DNA from: Pleurotus djamor
Taxonomy: Eukaryota; Basidiomycota; Agaricomycetes; Agaricales; Pleurotaceae
DNA length: 54,610 nucleotides
Direction: 5' to 3'
Assembly (NCBI GenBank): GCA_029747585.1
Contig: JAPEVF010000290.1
Location: forward strand, 1-54,610
The position numbers and the translations under genes are program-made. The notes under the pieces are model-generated. The model did not search any database and was not told the origin of the DNA. It worked only from the letters and a program-made list of their open reading frames with translations. Positions 42,384-54,610 of this stretch are shown here, piece by piece (the stretch's first letter is position 1; each line of letters opens with the position of its first letter).

Positions 42384-43805
42384 CTACTCTGTCGCGAGCT
42401 CCATTCCTTCCAAACGGCTCATTAGGGTATCTACTCTTTCTTCTAGTCCTGACACATTACCACGAATCACCTGTTGATTTGATTCCAAGCTTTCTTCCAC
42501 TGTTTTCATAGTTTCTTCGAGTTCCTCCAACGACTTGCGCATGTTTTTCTGATCGTTCTCCAAACTAGTGAGGGACGACTGGAATTCTCCCGCAGCAGAA
42601 TGGAGAGTCGACAGAGTGCGCAAACGAGTAAGTATATGAGGTATCTGAGGCAGGAGCGGACTGAGTCGATTCAGCAGAGGGAGGATTTGTTCTTGGATAT
42701 TGACAGATGTCGCTGTCGATCCAGACTGCGAAGGGTTCCGTCGATGGCTATGTTGCTGTGAAGCAGTGGCTTTGTCAAGATCTGAGAGTAGCAGTTTCAG
42801 GCGACGCGATACAGAGTCGATGTGCCTAGGCTGGGTGAGGATGGCCAATTGGCCGTTCAGTCGGGCAACCGAGGATAGTAGTGGCGGGGGCATCGTGCTA
42901 GTCTGTGCATCTTTAGTCAACCAACAGAGACCTGAAAGATCCAAACAAACTAACCTCGTCGACCGCAAGGTTTGATGCACCGATAACTTTCTCCAGCTCC
43001 CCGAGTCTCTTGTCTATGTCTGAAAATGATCGCGTATCCAACTTGGTTGAACCATCCTGAGATACTGCTTCACTTGGTGTATCGGGCTTGTCTGCTTCTG
43101 CTTCTTTACGCGTCGAGTCTTCCCCTTCGCCAAGAACAAACTTGACCAGCCTTTCGCGACCTTCCTTAGCTTTCCTAATCTTTTGAAGCCGTCCTCGTAC
43201 ATCAACCAAGCCCCGAATCAGCTCGCCAGGATCGACGTTCTCTTCCATCCGCTCTTTAGCCAATTGGGGGTTAGTTGGATCGGATAGCTCCTCTTCCAAG
43301 GAGGCGAGCTCCGCTTGCAGAGCACGGAGTCGGTGTGATAACGACGTGGGCTTGTTGAGTGGGTCGACAGAAGAAGAAGTTGGAGAAGGTGGGTAGGTAT
43401 ATTCTGTTCGTGTCTGCGCTGCTCACATTCGTCATCCTGGGGGTATCAAGAAACAAACGGTAATGACATACCTCGTCTCTCAGCCTTTCTAAAACGTTTG
43501 CTAGCTTCTTCTGCACTCATCAAACGGCTCGAGTCCAAGCCTTCTCCAGCAGCTAGGTCGCCATTTCTCCGCCCTACCGAGCGAGCTGGTGCAGCTTCAT
43601 CATCAGAGGACTCAGCTTTCTGAAGTATAAAGCATTAATTAGCCAGATCAAAGTAAAGAACTCCTCGTACTGTGGTCGAAGGGGCTACGTCCTCTGTCTC
43701 ATAGATGTCTGGAGCGGTGTCCTTGGAAAGAATCAATACGTTGCCAGCGAGCTATTCAAGGGTACCAACGATGTCTGGGAGATTCGCGTACTTCGTCAAG
43801 CTCAT
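42384..43805 (-). CDS. Dynactin subunit 2 (dynamitin, p50)
   Basis: The start is ATG 43805-43803: MSLTKYANLPDI joins DTAPDIYETEDV after a 47-base intron, the conserved dynamitin N-terminus. There are several short introns. The body is helical and charged: LQAELASLEEELSDPTNPQL, then RSFSDIDKRLGELEKVIGAS, the conserved block of the family. The coiled-coil C-terminus ends LEERVDTLMSRLEGMELATE. Dynamitin forms the shoulder of dynactin, the activator of cytoplasmic dynein, and in fungi supports nuclear migration and retrograde transport. Length and layout are normal. Confidence 0.88.
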
Positions 43806-44057
43806 GGTTTGGGGGAGACGTGACCGTATCACCTTGGCGCCTGGAGAACGCCACGCGCCTACTTACAGCGATCGGAGGTGAGATCTTGAGAGTTCGCGTC
43901 GCACGAGTCTGCCGAATCCAAGTAGCTAATGTTCAAGATAACTCATACATCTCTAGTACAGAAGGATAAATATATAATCAAATGGCAAAAAGATATAACA
44001 AATCAAAGGGTAGAGATGGATATAATGATAATGCAGAAATCGTACATTTCGTGAGCA

Positions 44058-46430
44058 TCAGAGTCCCAATGTCGAAGCCAAAGATCGTGCGACAGATGGT
44101 GCACGCGAGGGGAGGACGGAAGGTTCTCGTGAAGGACCTACTGAAGGACCTGTGGAAACATGCCGTTGACGCGCCCAGAGTTTATCCTTTGCGCGAACCT
44201 CGATATTTTCGAACGGAGCGTCCTGCGAGACCTTGACACAATCCCTCGTTGAGAGCACGAGGAGTTCGAAGAAAAATGAGGCAGCAGCCCGACGCGAAGC
44301 CTGAACAAGAGTTAAATAGCTATAAGAGTCGAAGATAACGGGTGCTTACCTTGTCTGACATTCTTTGGAAGCTGAGGACTTTCTCTTGGGCATCTTCTTC
44401 ATCCGTGGGCCTTAGCTCGCGTCTGATAAGACCGAGAGCCTTCATAGTGTTCTTACTGAAGGCTCTACCTTCGGCGTCCGCGTTCTCTGACTCTCGACCT
44501 TGACTTGACGGTTGTGTGTCGAAGACGGCAATGGGACAGGAGGCATCAGCATAGGTTGTTTCACCCTCTTCTGGAAGAGCACCCTCTGGAGCAGGTGTAG
44601 ACAAACGGCTCAAAGCCGATAGAGCGACTGATTGCGCTCTCTCTTCGAGGGGTAAATCGACAGCTGCTGGATCGAACTCCGGAATTTCCATTTGATAGTC
44701 ATCGAGAGGAGCATCGTTCATGCCAAAGTCAATACCCGGGCCAATGCTGGCTCGGCCTAGGTGTTCACTGCCAATGCCAAGGCTGGGGGCGGCACTGGCA
44801 TCACGGCGCGGTGGATCAACAGCTTCATGGTCTATGCGTTGTTTTTTNCGCTGGGCCTTGAGGCTCGGAGTTGTTGCGACGTTTGGAGGTTAGACTATGC
44901 ACTGGACGCATGAATAAATCCGCCAATTCGGGCGCCATCCCAGGAGGGGCCGCACAGAAGAACGTCCCTTGAGGAGTGTTTTTAACTGGAAGGAAATGTG
45001 CAAGGGGGTCTTCACGAATTTCTAGCAATCGCATGACAATCGTAGATCGGGGTAGAAAATGTTGTTCGGTGACGATATCTGTAACATCTTGGGAGATAGG
45101 AGCACCAAGGCCACCATGCGCACGACCACGGCCGTTGCGATTACCTGGGCCGTCTTGAAGCTCTGTGACGGAATCAATAATCTGCTTCTTCTCCTTAAAC
45201 TTGCGTTTAGGTTTAGAAGGTGAGGCGATAGGCTCCTCAGGAGGGGGTGTCTCTGGAATGTCGGTAAGGGGCGACGCTGTGTGAGGAGCTAATTAGCAAA
45301 GAAAGTTGTGAAACGTCAAACCGGCTGTACATACAAGCTCGCGAAGATCGGGTTTGCCCAGGTGTTTTTTCCCGGTCGTCGAATCCAATACCCATGTCTC
45401 CCAAATCCACACCACCGAAATCTGGCAAGTCATAGTCCACAGCAGCCTCGGCACCAAAAGGGTGTTCTGAAGGTGCTCTGCTGAAACTTCGGTGGGAGAC
45501 AAGGTCCACGTCCATTTGATCGTGTCGCAAGAGGTGCGAGGCAATAGACCCCCGTTCAGTCACCGCATCACGACCAACTTCAACGCTCATTTCGTCTTCC
45601 CGATCTTCTCCTTGTCCAGTGGCATCCCCTGTCCCATCGCCCCAATCTAAACCAAGGTCGATTTCTCCAAAGTCTTGTGAGCCTATACCATCAGCGGGAC
45701 CAAGGTCAAAACCAGTGTCGAAGTCGCCAATATTGAGTTGGAAGTCGTCCGCGGCACTAAGGGTAATGTCAGCCATACGCGCTTCATGCTGTCGGTGATT
45801 TTGAACTGGTCGTTCTTCAAAGTCTATGTCCCTATCGTGGGGTTAGGTCGAATATGTGGCCCGGCGGGACAGTGAAACTCACCAATTGATATCCGGAAGT
45901 ATAAGATCCAAGTCCAAGTCACCAGGTTGCAGCGTAATGGCGTTCTTGTTAACGGCGAGTTGATCCTCTGTCATGTCAACGACACCTGGGCGGAAAGCCT
46001 GTTCATCGAATGAGTTGAACTCTTCCGTGCAAAAGAGGGGATCTGACCATTTTAATCTTGAGCAACGCTTCATTACAGTCGTCCAACAGATACTTGGCTT
46101 TGCGACTGTATATCCTGACCACGCCCAATAGAAGCTGGCCACTTAGTCTGAGTGCCATGACCTCCACCTCTTGACCCATTATCGCGTCTGTGTAGGCGGT
46201 GTGGAAGGGGGGATGAGGATTGAATAATAATTGAAGGGCGTTCCACGCACCAACTGATTGCTCGATGTCTGTTTGCAATGTCTGCGTCTTGGACAACTTC
46301 CGTTCCATGTGAGCCGCGAGCCAGACCTTGGCCAGGGGCCCGCGGCGAGACAATATCGCCTCTGAATAGAACTAAGATAGCCATGAGTTGACTGTAACCA
46401 GCGGGCGTGAATGGCGGGCGAACTCACCAT
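44058..46430 (-). CDS. RAD21: Cohesin alpha-kleisin subunit Rad21/Scc1
   Basis: The initiator ATG (46430-46428) forms an exon of its own; a 56-base intron (46427-46372) joins it to [20 protein letters not shown], giving the canonical MFYSE N-terminus that binds the Smc3 neck. [37 protein letters not shown] follow. The middle is acidic ([20 protein letters not shown]) with basic Arg pairs suited to separase cleavage. The C-terminal winged helix reads [20 protein letters not shown] then [20 protein letters not shown], the Smc1-binding domain. The C-terminal tail after it is a short Ser/Pro/Arg repeat ([17 protein letters not shown]). A meiotic Rec8 is less likely given the N-terminus and length. 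An N at 44849 affects one codon. Confidence 0.92.
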
Positions 46431-46543
46431 GATTGCGAAGGGGAGGGTCGATGATGTTGGTGGGAAGGTTCAAACTTTGAAGTTAAACGCGGTGTCCGTG
46501 ACTCGTTGTGGTTGTTGTTCCTTGTTTATCCACCAAGTGTCCG

Positions 46544-48427
46544 ATGCTACCGTCGACATCCCGCCAACTCCTCCAACGGGCTCAGTCGTCCAAACCATGT
46601 AAAAGCCTGCCAGGTGCGCTCACATCTTCCAAAAAAAAACTCAACGCTCATTCCCACTTTCTCCAGCCTGTCGGGCGCGCCAATTTTTTTCCACTCCTCA
46701 TCCCTCCGCGGCGCTCATTCAAAACGCGTCTTCTCGCGACACCTCAAATAATCTTCGAAATATTCCCTTTTCTCGCGGAAATGATGTCTCGTTCCAGCGC
46801 ACAACTTCCCGAACGGCTTTGGCGCAGTTCAACTCAGCTTTGGATAGGTTGTCGAATCAGAACTTCAAATTCCCGGAGTGTGTCGCTCTCGCCGCACAGA
46901 TGAAAGCAGCTGGAATACAACCGGACATCCTCACTTACAACTGTCTCCTTCGATCTGCGGCTGAAAGTGGACTTGCTCAAGAGGCGTGGGCGATCATAGA
47001 CGACATGAAGTTGATGCGTATACAACCTGACCAGACATGCTTTCTTCAGCTTCTTCGGGTGAGCCAGAATCTTCTGTGTTCACCTTGTTCCTATCTCTAA
47101 TGCCCTTCGCCAGGCGCAAAGGTCTAGAGACACCAACTTTCTGTGGAATGCATGGCAAGCACAAGAAGAGCTCAAAGTAGAACCATCAGCAGCTGCTTAC
47201 TCGCATGTCTTTGAACGCTTCGTTCAGTCGGACCGTCTCGAGTTCGCGTTGCAATTCCTTCACATCATGCGCGGTAAAGGTATCCTTCCTGAACTACGGG
47301 CCGCTCAGTGGATGGTCATCAAAGCTGCCAAAATGGGGTACCCGAGGCTAGCCCTTGACTTACTTGATTCCTTTGAGAGCGAATCGGCGCGTCGTCTGGA
47401 CCACGAAGTTTGGATGCATTGTCTGATCAGCTCTGCAGATTTGCTATATGTGAGTATATTACCTTCAATTTCTGGCCTCTTGACTCAATAATGCTCGCAG
47501 GCGGATGGTGTCGTGCGTTCATGGAAAGTCATCGTCCAAGAATTGAACCTTGCGCCAGATGAAGGACTGTGCATCTCCGTGCTTCACACTGCAGCCCGAA
47601 ATGGTCTACCAGACCTTGCTACCGACGTTTTGCGGGTTCTCAAAGTAATTGGTTGCCAATGGCAAGAGCATCACTTTGCGTCCGTCGTTGAAGCTTTTGT
47701 CCGGGCAGGGCAGATCAAAGAATCTCTCGCACTTTTGGATATCATGCGCAAGAGTGGAGTTCCACCAGTACCGGAAACAACTCTCCCCATTCTGCATACC
47801 ATTTCACAAGATGTTGAGGCAATTGACAGGACTTGGACTATCATTGACGAAATGCACAAGGACGCCTCTCCCATTGATGCTGCAGCCCTCAACATCATCA
47901 TTCAAGCATCAGCAGGAATTGGCGACCTCCAACGCGCGATAGGGACTTACAAAAGCTTCACGGATTACGACATCAAACCTGACATCCATACGTTCAACTT
48001 CCTTTTGGAGGGGTGTCTCGCCGTTGGCCATCGCGAATTAGGTGGACGCCTTCTTATGGACCTCAAACAAGCAAAGATAAAGCCAGACCGAGAAACCTAT
48101 TTGAACATGGTCCTCCTTTGCCTCACGCAGGAGGTTTATGACGAAGCGTTCTTCTACTTGGAGGAGATGAAAGCGGCGAAATACAAACCACCGATTATCC
48201 TCTACGAAAGCATCGTTCGTCGCTGCTTGGCCGCGGGAGATACCCGATTCCAAGTTGCCTTGGATGAGATGGCTGAGATGGGATATCCGTTGAGTGGCAA
48301 ACTACGGAAGGAGGTGGAGATGGCCACTCGGGCGACGCTACCGGAGCAGCAAACATCTCCTTCATCAGCTGCTGGTCTAGATGGCGCTGCTCGTCGCTTC
48401 ATCGATACTGGGGGCATGGAGTCATGA
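46544..48427 (+). CDS. Pentatricopeptide repeat protein, mitochondrial
   Basis: Exons 46544-46613, 46667-47058, 47114-47449 and 47501-48427 make 574 codons. The Arg/Ser-rich start (MLPSTSRQLLQRAQSSKPCK, then ARQFFSTPHPS) is a mitochondrial presequence. About ten PPR helical pairs follow, e.g. AGIQPDILTYNCLLRSAAES, SAAAYSHVFERFVQSDRLEF, YDIKPDIHTFNFLLEGCLAV, AKIKPDRETYLNMVLLCLTQ and KYKPPIILYESIVRRCLAAG. PPR proteins bind single-stranded organelle RNA and control its processing, stability or translation. The target cannot be read from the sequence. It is divergent from RAD21 with 113 bases between the starts. Confidence 0.88.
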
Positions 48428-48594
48428 GATGTGTTGGCAGACTTGGACGGTAGCTGATGGTAGATACACAATATAATAATCCCGCCCCTGTAGTACGACA
48501 CGATCACTTGATCAACGGCGCGTTACGTCATTGTCGCAACTTTGTTTCTGAACCACTTGCCACGAATTTGTGATCGTGATTGCCACATACTACT

Positions 48595-50722
48595 ATGTTT
48601 TCGAAAGGCTCCAGGTTTGCCCACTCTTGTGAGTTCTCTATGCAAGGATACTCGGCTTCAGCATCCAAACTGAATTGTAGCTTGCAGCTCGCGATAACAA
48701 TACTCAGGTCACTCAAGGTCGTTCTTCCTGCTTTTCCCCTACGAATGTGCTGTCTAATCGCAGATCCTAGGCTCTCAGCTTGACTCTCGAAAGCGGAGTA
48801 CACTCCACGAGAAAGTCGGGTGCCCCCCTCGTGAGTGCACCGCCTTGTAAATGCTTGCCAGTCTCTTCATTATCACCAGGTCCCGCTTGCGTAGATGCGT
48901 CAGGCGAACCAAGCCCAAGCCCAATCGCGCATGCAGAGGCTCAACTCAAGTCTAGGCTACATAATAGACAACAAGATGAGCTAGGCGAAACGGTGAGCAG
49001 AGTCCCAGCGTACTCCGAAGGATGGAAATCCATACCCTTGTATCGCGGCTAATCAATCTGGATGCTGCGTCCCAGAAATTAACGGGTGAGTTGACTGGGA
49101 ATCGATTAGCTAATGTCTTCGGAGGCTCCTGACCACACGAACAGGAACCGAAGCTCTGAGGGCGAAGCTAGCTCGCTTGGAACGCGAGCATTCACACCTT
49201 CAGATTGACTTATCCAACATGCAGAAAAANGAACCGGGAAAAGGACGCCAAACTTGCCCGACTAGAGAAGCTGCTCGTCCGAGAGAACAAACCTAACTCT
49301 CGGAATAGTCACTCCATCGACCGAGACTCGAATTCACATTCACCCTCCGGAAGCGAAGAACCCCGTGCTCAAGAACACACGCTATTCACCCAGTTGGAGC
49401 AGTGTCGGGATCTGCTGACAAGAGTTACGGAAGAGTACGGTCGGCTTGCCAGGTCAACTGTGTCACAGTCTTCCTACGACCAGCTCAAGCAGGACCATAC
49501 TACCCAATTGATACGAACACTACGACTTTCCCGCAAACTCGGTGACTCAAAAGCGCAAGTGGTCGAGTTAGCTCAACTCACACAGCGCGTCAAGGAGGAA
49601 AATCAACTACTCAACACACAACTGGACGAAGCACAGGATTTAATATCTCACTATCAGTCGATTATCGGGACCTCATCAAGTGCCATATCGGAACCGGCAG
49701 AAACAATTTACCCTCTCGTCGAAGAGCTTCAGTATAGCCAAGACTGTAACAACGCTATTTCAACTTTGGAATCTAGGTTCCTTCAGCTGGTTTTATTGCT
49801 ATACACGGATTCGCTTCTGGATCACGCTCAGACAGATGCGCAGCTTCATATACAAACACTAGTTTACGATGTTCATCTTGCAGATACCGAGGCAGAGTCC
49901 AGCGCCCTCCTTGCTCAAGTTATCGAAGCGCATGACAAGTACAAGCAAGCCGAATCCCAACTTGAGATCCAAATGTCAGCTGCGATCCAGGAAAAGATTC
50001 AGCTCAATGACTCTCAGACGCTGCTCAAGGAATCGGAACAACGGATCCGTTCTCTGACTTCCTCCCATCACGAGGCTTTGGCGAAGGAACGAGAAATCAA
50101 TCAGCGACTCAAGACTTCGTTGAATCTTTCCAGAGGCGTCGAAGAAGGCTTGAGGGCTGAAATTGAGCAGTGAGGCTCCATCTTTCTCCTGATATTTGTT
50201 TCTTTCTCTGACCTCGTCTATTCAGACTAGCAGGCGAGCTCACCGATGCTGAGCCATACAGAGAGGCCTACTTTTCTCTCTCAGAAGAACTCGACAATCT
50301 CGTCGCTAGGAACGCTCTCGCGGAAGATGAGAGTGAATCCCTCAGGAAATTGAACGCTCAGATTCTGGGCCACAAAAATCCTGCTCAGCGCGTCATGTAC
50401 CTGGACAAAGTTCGTACTGAATTAGCCACGACGAAACAGGTTCGTGCGTCCCGTTTTGTGTTCGTATAAAACCCAATGTCGATAATTCTTCAAGTCGTTA
50501 TTAGTAGCTCTTCGCGAACGCGACGCTGCTTACTCTATGAACCAGGACCTATCGGAGGAATTGTCCCTATACAAATCTGTGTCGGCACCAGAAGGCAGGC
50601 CTCGGACACATGTCACAAGGTTGGCTCGTCAACCAGCCCCACAAAAGATGAATTCAGGCCAGAGCTCAATGCGCAGGCTTGCCGAACACCTTCCACCTTC
50701 AACAGAAGTAGAGGATGCATGA
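48595..50722 (+). CDS. Coiled-coil protein with HMMR-like ends
   Basis: The proposed start is ATG 48595 (MFSKGSRFAHS), a pattern seen at the N-terminus of fungal HMMR-like proteins. The next one or two exons are uncertain. From about 48930 the reading is firm: AHAEAQLKSRLHNRQQDELG, a 10-base exon KLTG and TEALRAKLARLEREHSHLQI. A coiled coil of some 400 residues follows, with the segment ILGHKNPAQRVMYLDKVR near the end, which resembles the C-terminal motif of hyaluronan-mediated motility receptor. The end reads RRLAEHLPPSTEVEDA. HMMR-type proteins act at spindle poles and on microtubules. An N at 49230 adds one base; omitting it restores QKKNREKDAK. Confidence 0.72.
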
Positions 50723-50887
50723 ACCCACACAGGAGTGATGTACATTGCGCGTATATTTGAGGGATATGTAGTATATTTGGGAGACATGTAGTACTACGGA
50801 TACAAAAAGCGGATGAAATGTCTATGATGGTCCGAGAGCTAATCGACATGCTGAACAAAACAAGAAATGAAAGATCATCGTGAAAGG

Positions 50888-53425
50888 TCAATGTATAGAG
50901 CCTCGATGCTCTGGTAACTCATACGTGTTACTGAGTTTGCTATAACGGTTGAACGGTGCATCATCTTCGTGGAAGTTGTTAACTTGTTGGTATTGGACCT
51001 TCTTGTTTTGCCGTTTACGCCACCAGAGACTATGATACTGTGAGATCAACGACAGAAGCAAAAATGGGGGGCACGTACAGTCCAAAGATCAAGACAAACA
51101 AGAAGCCCACCAACCCAGCCAGACCTCCTATCAATTTGTACATGTTACTGCTCAAGAAGCCACCAACTTTGGTGAGCCCTTGTGGGTCCGGGTCGACGAA
51201 AGCGAGCTTGCGGCCGGGTAGCTGGGATTTACTTGGGGGGCTTTGTGGGTCGAAACAATACTGTTGGAAACACTGAGAACAAATAGCGGACCGGGTAGGG
51301 ACCGGTGATATCTTCAAGCGAGCGCGGTCGATGGCAGCACATTGCAAGCATACGCCGAAATTGGGGTCTGGAAGCTGGGAATTCGGCGTGAATCCCCCAG
51401 TCGTGAGGTTGAATACTTGATCAAAGAATAGCCGTTGATGTTTCTTTGTATATGACAAGGTAAACGTTGCAGAGCTGGGTATAGTCCTTAGCGAACAAAC
51501 GTGGATTCATAGGCTTCTACGACTTACTTCGTAACGGGGTCGTCACCGTTGATAGGCGGGGCATTAGGAAGGTATATTACAAGGGGCCATTCAGGAGGTG
51601 ACTGGCGTGGATCGCAGCCAAAGAAAGTCGCGCGAGCGTTGACACCTGTGCTGATGAAGGCTTCAGGACTAGGCGGAATCGGCGGGAATTGTTGGTGGGA
51701 AGGATTCAGGAGAGTAGCTAATCTCTTCTGTGTGAACAATGGACCTGTGCCACTATTATACCGTTAGACCATCGTTTGGCAAAGATATGGACGACAAATT
51801 ACTTAGGCCAAGCTTGAGGGTCGTCTGCACTGCCCTCAATGGTCACAATGACATCCAACTGCCTTGACTTGACGAACAAAGGGCCATATGGAATGTTCTC
51901 TTGATTAGATGAACCATCGAGCAATTCAAGCCAAGTGGCCTTGGAATCCTCGAACGTATCGGCTTTCAGGCCATTGAAGGGGCTAGGCCAATTAGCGACA
52001 TCATCCGCTCGTGTGCGCACTTCCTGGAGTTGCCTGGTCAAGACGTGAAGAAGGCCAGCACCGTCCGAATCAGAAAACCCAGCAATAGTGTTACGGGCAA
52101 AATCAAACAATTGCTGGTGTAGACATTAGCGCACGGAACAATGTATGAGACCAAGAAACGAACGTTGAATAAACTAGCCGACGTGCCCATCAGGAAGCCA
52201 GCTTGGTCGAAGCCAGTCACACAAGCAGAGCCATTCGGAGGCTGGCCATTTGTGAGATGGGTTCCAGCGTATGTCAGATTCATCATGGCAGACAAATTAG
52301 GATCGTAAGAACCAAACTCGAGAGGAGTCATCTAGAAGGGTAACGTGTCAATATCCGGTGTGTGAGGATGAAGGGTGGGTCCGCTTACTTCATAGACAAC
52401 TGGGTCGAGGGCAAGGCTCGTCGTCAACTTTGAGCCTGACGGTCGTGAATCAGCGACGAGAATGGGGAATGGGGTCAAATGCTGCTGGTAAGCAGAGATC
52501 TCCGGTATGCGCGAAAATAGTTGCCCAGCACCATGAGCAGAATCATTAGTGAAGAAGTTCTTCCGTGACGTTTGGTTGAGGAAATGGAAAGATATCATTC
52601 GGGACCAAGGATCAGTTATGCTAGTATCACTGGGAGGAAGGCGATGCTATCAGAGAAGACAAGGGTAAAGCAGTGGACTAGATGCTTACATTCCTGTCTG
52701 AGCCTTAGCCATCACACTCCAAAGAACGCTGCCATAGTATTCCTGGTTTGAGTCACCCAGTATATTGATCCCACCCGGAGTAGCCAAAGAGAGGTCCAAC
52801 AGCCAACCATCAAGATCCTTGCCATTTCCAAAAACAAGTTCGTCGATCTTGGGCCAATTGTTGAACATCAAAGAGGTCGTCACCCAGGACCCGCCTGAAC
52901 GAACGGAACGACAATGTTAAGTATTGGACGTTTATAGAACATTGAACGATTGAGCCACACACCAGAGAGACCCGACAAGTACGAGGCCACTTGTAATAGG
53001 CCGCCAGTGCCAGCGCTTTTCGCCTTGTCGTTTCGTGCATCCAGTGCGTTGAGGCACGCGGCACCGTATTGCGCGGCGCGCAAACCACCTCCAGGAATGG
53101 CAAGCCCAACCTTCGGGAAATTCCCCGCGAATGCAGAGACATTATAACTGACAGCAGAACCATCCAGCCAACTGAGCCAGGCGCTATCCACGACTGTCTG
53201 ACGACCTTGGATATACTCTATCTCGCGTGGGTGCAAACTCTGGTTTTGGGGCGTGAATTGGCGAAGCAGCGGATTCACCGATACATCAGGGCATTGGACA
53301 TTCACTTGGGGGGCGTAATCGGTTACTGCGCCCATGCCCTGCTGGTGAGACAAGTTCACGAAGGTCGCGAGCAAAACAATAGCGGTTGTGGTACTCCTCG
53401 GTGGCCGTCGTCTCTGGTGGTACAT
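50888..53425 (-). CDS. Phospholipase B / lysophospholipase, membrane-anchored
   Basis: It runs from ATG 53425-53423 to TGA at 50890-50888, in about ten exons. It begins with a cleavable-looking signal sequence (TTTAIVLLATFVNLSHQQ). IPGGGLRAAQYGAACLNALD is the oxyanion loop, followed by LSGLSGGSW, the nucleophile elbow (Ser in GLSGGS). DGSSNQENIPYGPLF carries the catalytic Asp. The C-terminal half is Cys-rich (CLQCAAIDRAR, CSQCFQQYCF). A transmembrane helix (MYKLIGGLAGLVGFLFVLIF) and a short cytoplasmic tail end the protein, so it is anchored by a helix and not a GPI signal. The enzyme deacylates phospholipids and lysophospholipids at the cell surface or in the secretory system. Confidence 0.92.
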
Positions 53426-53685
53426 AGTCGTGAAGCGGGAATGGGAATGGGAGTAGAGTAGAGAAAGAGGTGTGTAGCGCTGACACACTGTTGATGCTGA
53501 TGTCGACACGGTTGATTCGCCTTCTGCATAATAGTGTGTCTCAAGTCCAAGTGTCCACGGTCACCAGTCACCCATCCATCAAATCACGCAGCCAAAGCTG
53601 TAACCAAGACCAAGTTGGGATTATGCTGTGCTCACACTGTGCTACTTTATACAACCTGTATACAACTATAGAACTAATTGATTTA

Positions 53686-54610
53686 CTAATCGTCATCATC
53701 GAATCCGCCCTCAAATAGGTAGTTGGCGGCCAATTCCTCATTTTTGTCACATGCAAAGTAAGCTTCGATCACTTGCGGACGAGAGAAACCCAGGGCTTCT
53801 AACTGTGAGTAAGGGACGAGAGGTCAGATTGAACAGATGTAAGCAGTAATAGATACGAACCCTTGCAATAGCGGCACCTTCCTCGGGGGTCACACTGACA
53901 ACCTGGGTGCCAGGGGGAAGATTTGGTGGGAGATCATCACCGCCTGCGAATTCGTTAAAATCAAGCCCCCCTTCACCGCCTAGCAGCTGCATCAGAATTT
54001 CGGGATGGGTGGCTATAGCATTTGCTAATTCAGGATTCTGTTGGGCCAGACGTTGGATCATCGGTTGCAGGAGAGCGGGATTCTGGGCCATCAACTGACG
54101 CATTTGTTGTATGGCGGGGCTCTGGCGTAAGGCGTCAAGGTCGGGGGCCGCAGCTCCACCAGCAGCAGGGCCTCTTATCTGGCTCTGCTGTTGTTGCTGT
54201 TGCTGTTGAGCAAGCTAAACAGTGTGGGATTAGATCAACTGCATAGGACCAAAGCGTCGAAACTTTCACCTGGAATAGATTGGCCGGTTGGGAAGGAGCT
54301 TGCGTGGCAGGTTGCGGTGCAGCTGGCGCGGCCGATTGCGGGGTTGCACTTGATGCAGCAGGAGCGGCAGAGGGAGCGGCGTGTTCAGCATCTAAATGAG
54401 CAGGGATGCCCTGGTGGATGGCGTCTCAGTCAGTTTAAANTTTAAAAAAACAACCAAATTCGAGAGCTCACAGTCATCAAANTATTCGACAGCACGATCT
54501 GGGTTGTTGAAACTGGCTCGCATGGCACGGGCGACCTGCTCGCGGGGAAATCCCATCTCGACGATACCGTCGATAGTTGACTGCAGCACAGTCCCCGAGA
54601 GGAATGTATC
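53686..54610 (-). CDS. RAD23: Ubiquitin receptor / NER factor Rad23 (5' part outside window)
   Basis: The 3' end is TAG at 53688-53686. From the window edge the minus-strand reading gives UBA1 ([20 protein letters not shown] then [12 protein letters not shown]), an Ala/Pro/Gln linker, and the XPC/Rad4-binding domain ([20 protein letters not shown] then [20 protein letters not shown]). UBA2 follows ([20 protein letters not shown] then [20 protein letters not shown]) and the end FEGGFDDDD. The N-terminal ubiquitin-like domain lies beyond the window. Rad23 shuttles ubiquitylated proteins to the proteasome and stabilises Rad4 in nucleotide excision repair. Two N bases (54440, 54481) fall near an exon border. 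Confidence 0.96.

Noticed and set aside
43982..44236. 84-codon plus-strand frame starting MAKRYNKSKG
   Set aside because: It overlaps antisense the end of RAD21, whose winged-helix exon is clearly coding; the basic composition comes from the complementary strand.
37666..46430. Five consecutive minus-strand genes as a co-regulated cluster
   Set aside because: The functions (sulfate assimilation, peptidase, replication, dynactin, cohesin) are unrelated and each has its own spacer; chance orientation is enough.

Overview
This window is nuclear DNA of a filamentous basidiomycete, most likely a mushroom-forming agaricomycete. It is gene-dense and eukaryotic: almost every gene is split by short GT-AG introns of about 45-70 bases. 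Lineage markers are a STE3-type pheromone receptor, a fungal fruit-body lectin of the Agaricus bisporus/Xerocomus type, an OM14-type outer-membrane protein, and a PHD-like cysteine-rich gene of the kind expanded in mushrooms. Assignments rest on reading translated exons and motifs. No database search was possible. Isolated N characters (dense around 13.4-16.2 kb) mark uncertain consensus, and in two genes (33.7 kb and 49.2 kb) an N appears to be a spurious extra base.

Layout. The left 11.5 kb is rearranged. A truncated DUF1771-Smr gene (1-1005, minus) and a full-length Smr paralogue (6334-8300, plus) face away from each other around a WrbA-type quinone reductase and a dysferlin-domain peroxisomal membrane protein. 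Next come the broken 3' and 5' ends of a trans-3-hydroxy-L-proline dehydratase pseudogene (8.5 and 10.9-11.5 kb). Between them lie an intact ABL-type lectin gene and one copy of a ~640-base repeat. The intact dehydratase gene (31.9-33.3 kb) and the second repeat copy (28.3-28.9 kb) lie about 20 kb away in inverted orientation.

From 11.8 to 25.5 kb there is mostly housekeeping content: CLIP-170-like CAP-Gly protein, RPS18, an unknown acidic protein, SARNP/Tho1, NF-YA (HAP2), eIF2B-gamma, KGD4, mitochondrial uS10 and an isoaspartyl peptidase/asparaginase. The STE3 receptor (25.9-28.1 kb) is followed by a gene-poor repeat-bearing stretch, the PHD-like/caspase-fold-like gene (29.7-31.5 kb), the dehydratase, OM14 and an intron-containing tRNA-Ser(GCU).

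From 34.7 kb to the end: a Nak1/Kic1-type STE20 kinase; five minus-strand genes (APS kinase, pyroglutamyl peptidase, MGS1/WRNIP1, dynamitin, cohesin RAD21); two plus-strand genes (a mitochondrial PPR protein and an HMMR-like coiled-coil protein); phospholipase B; and the 3' part of RAD23.

There are no operons. Related roles recur without evident clustering: microtubule/dynein (CLIP-170, dynamitin, HMMR-like), mitochondrion (KGD4, uS10m, OM14, PPR) and genome maintenance (MGS1, RAD21, RAD23). The most unusual items are the interrupted dehydratase/lectin locus, the PHD-like plus caspase-like gene, and micro-exons of 11 and 7 bases with a start-codon-only exon.
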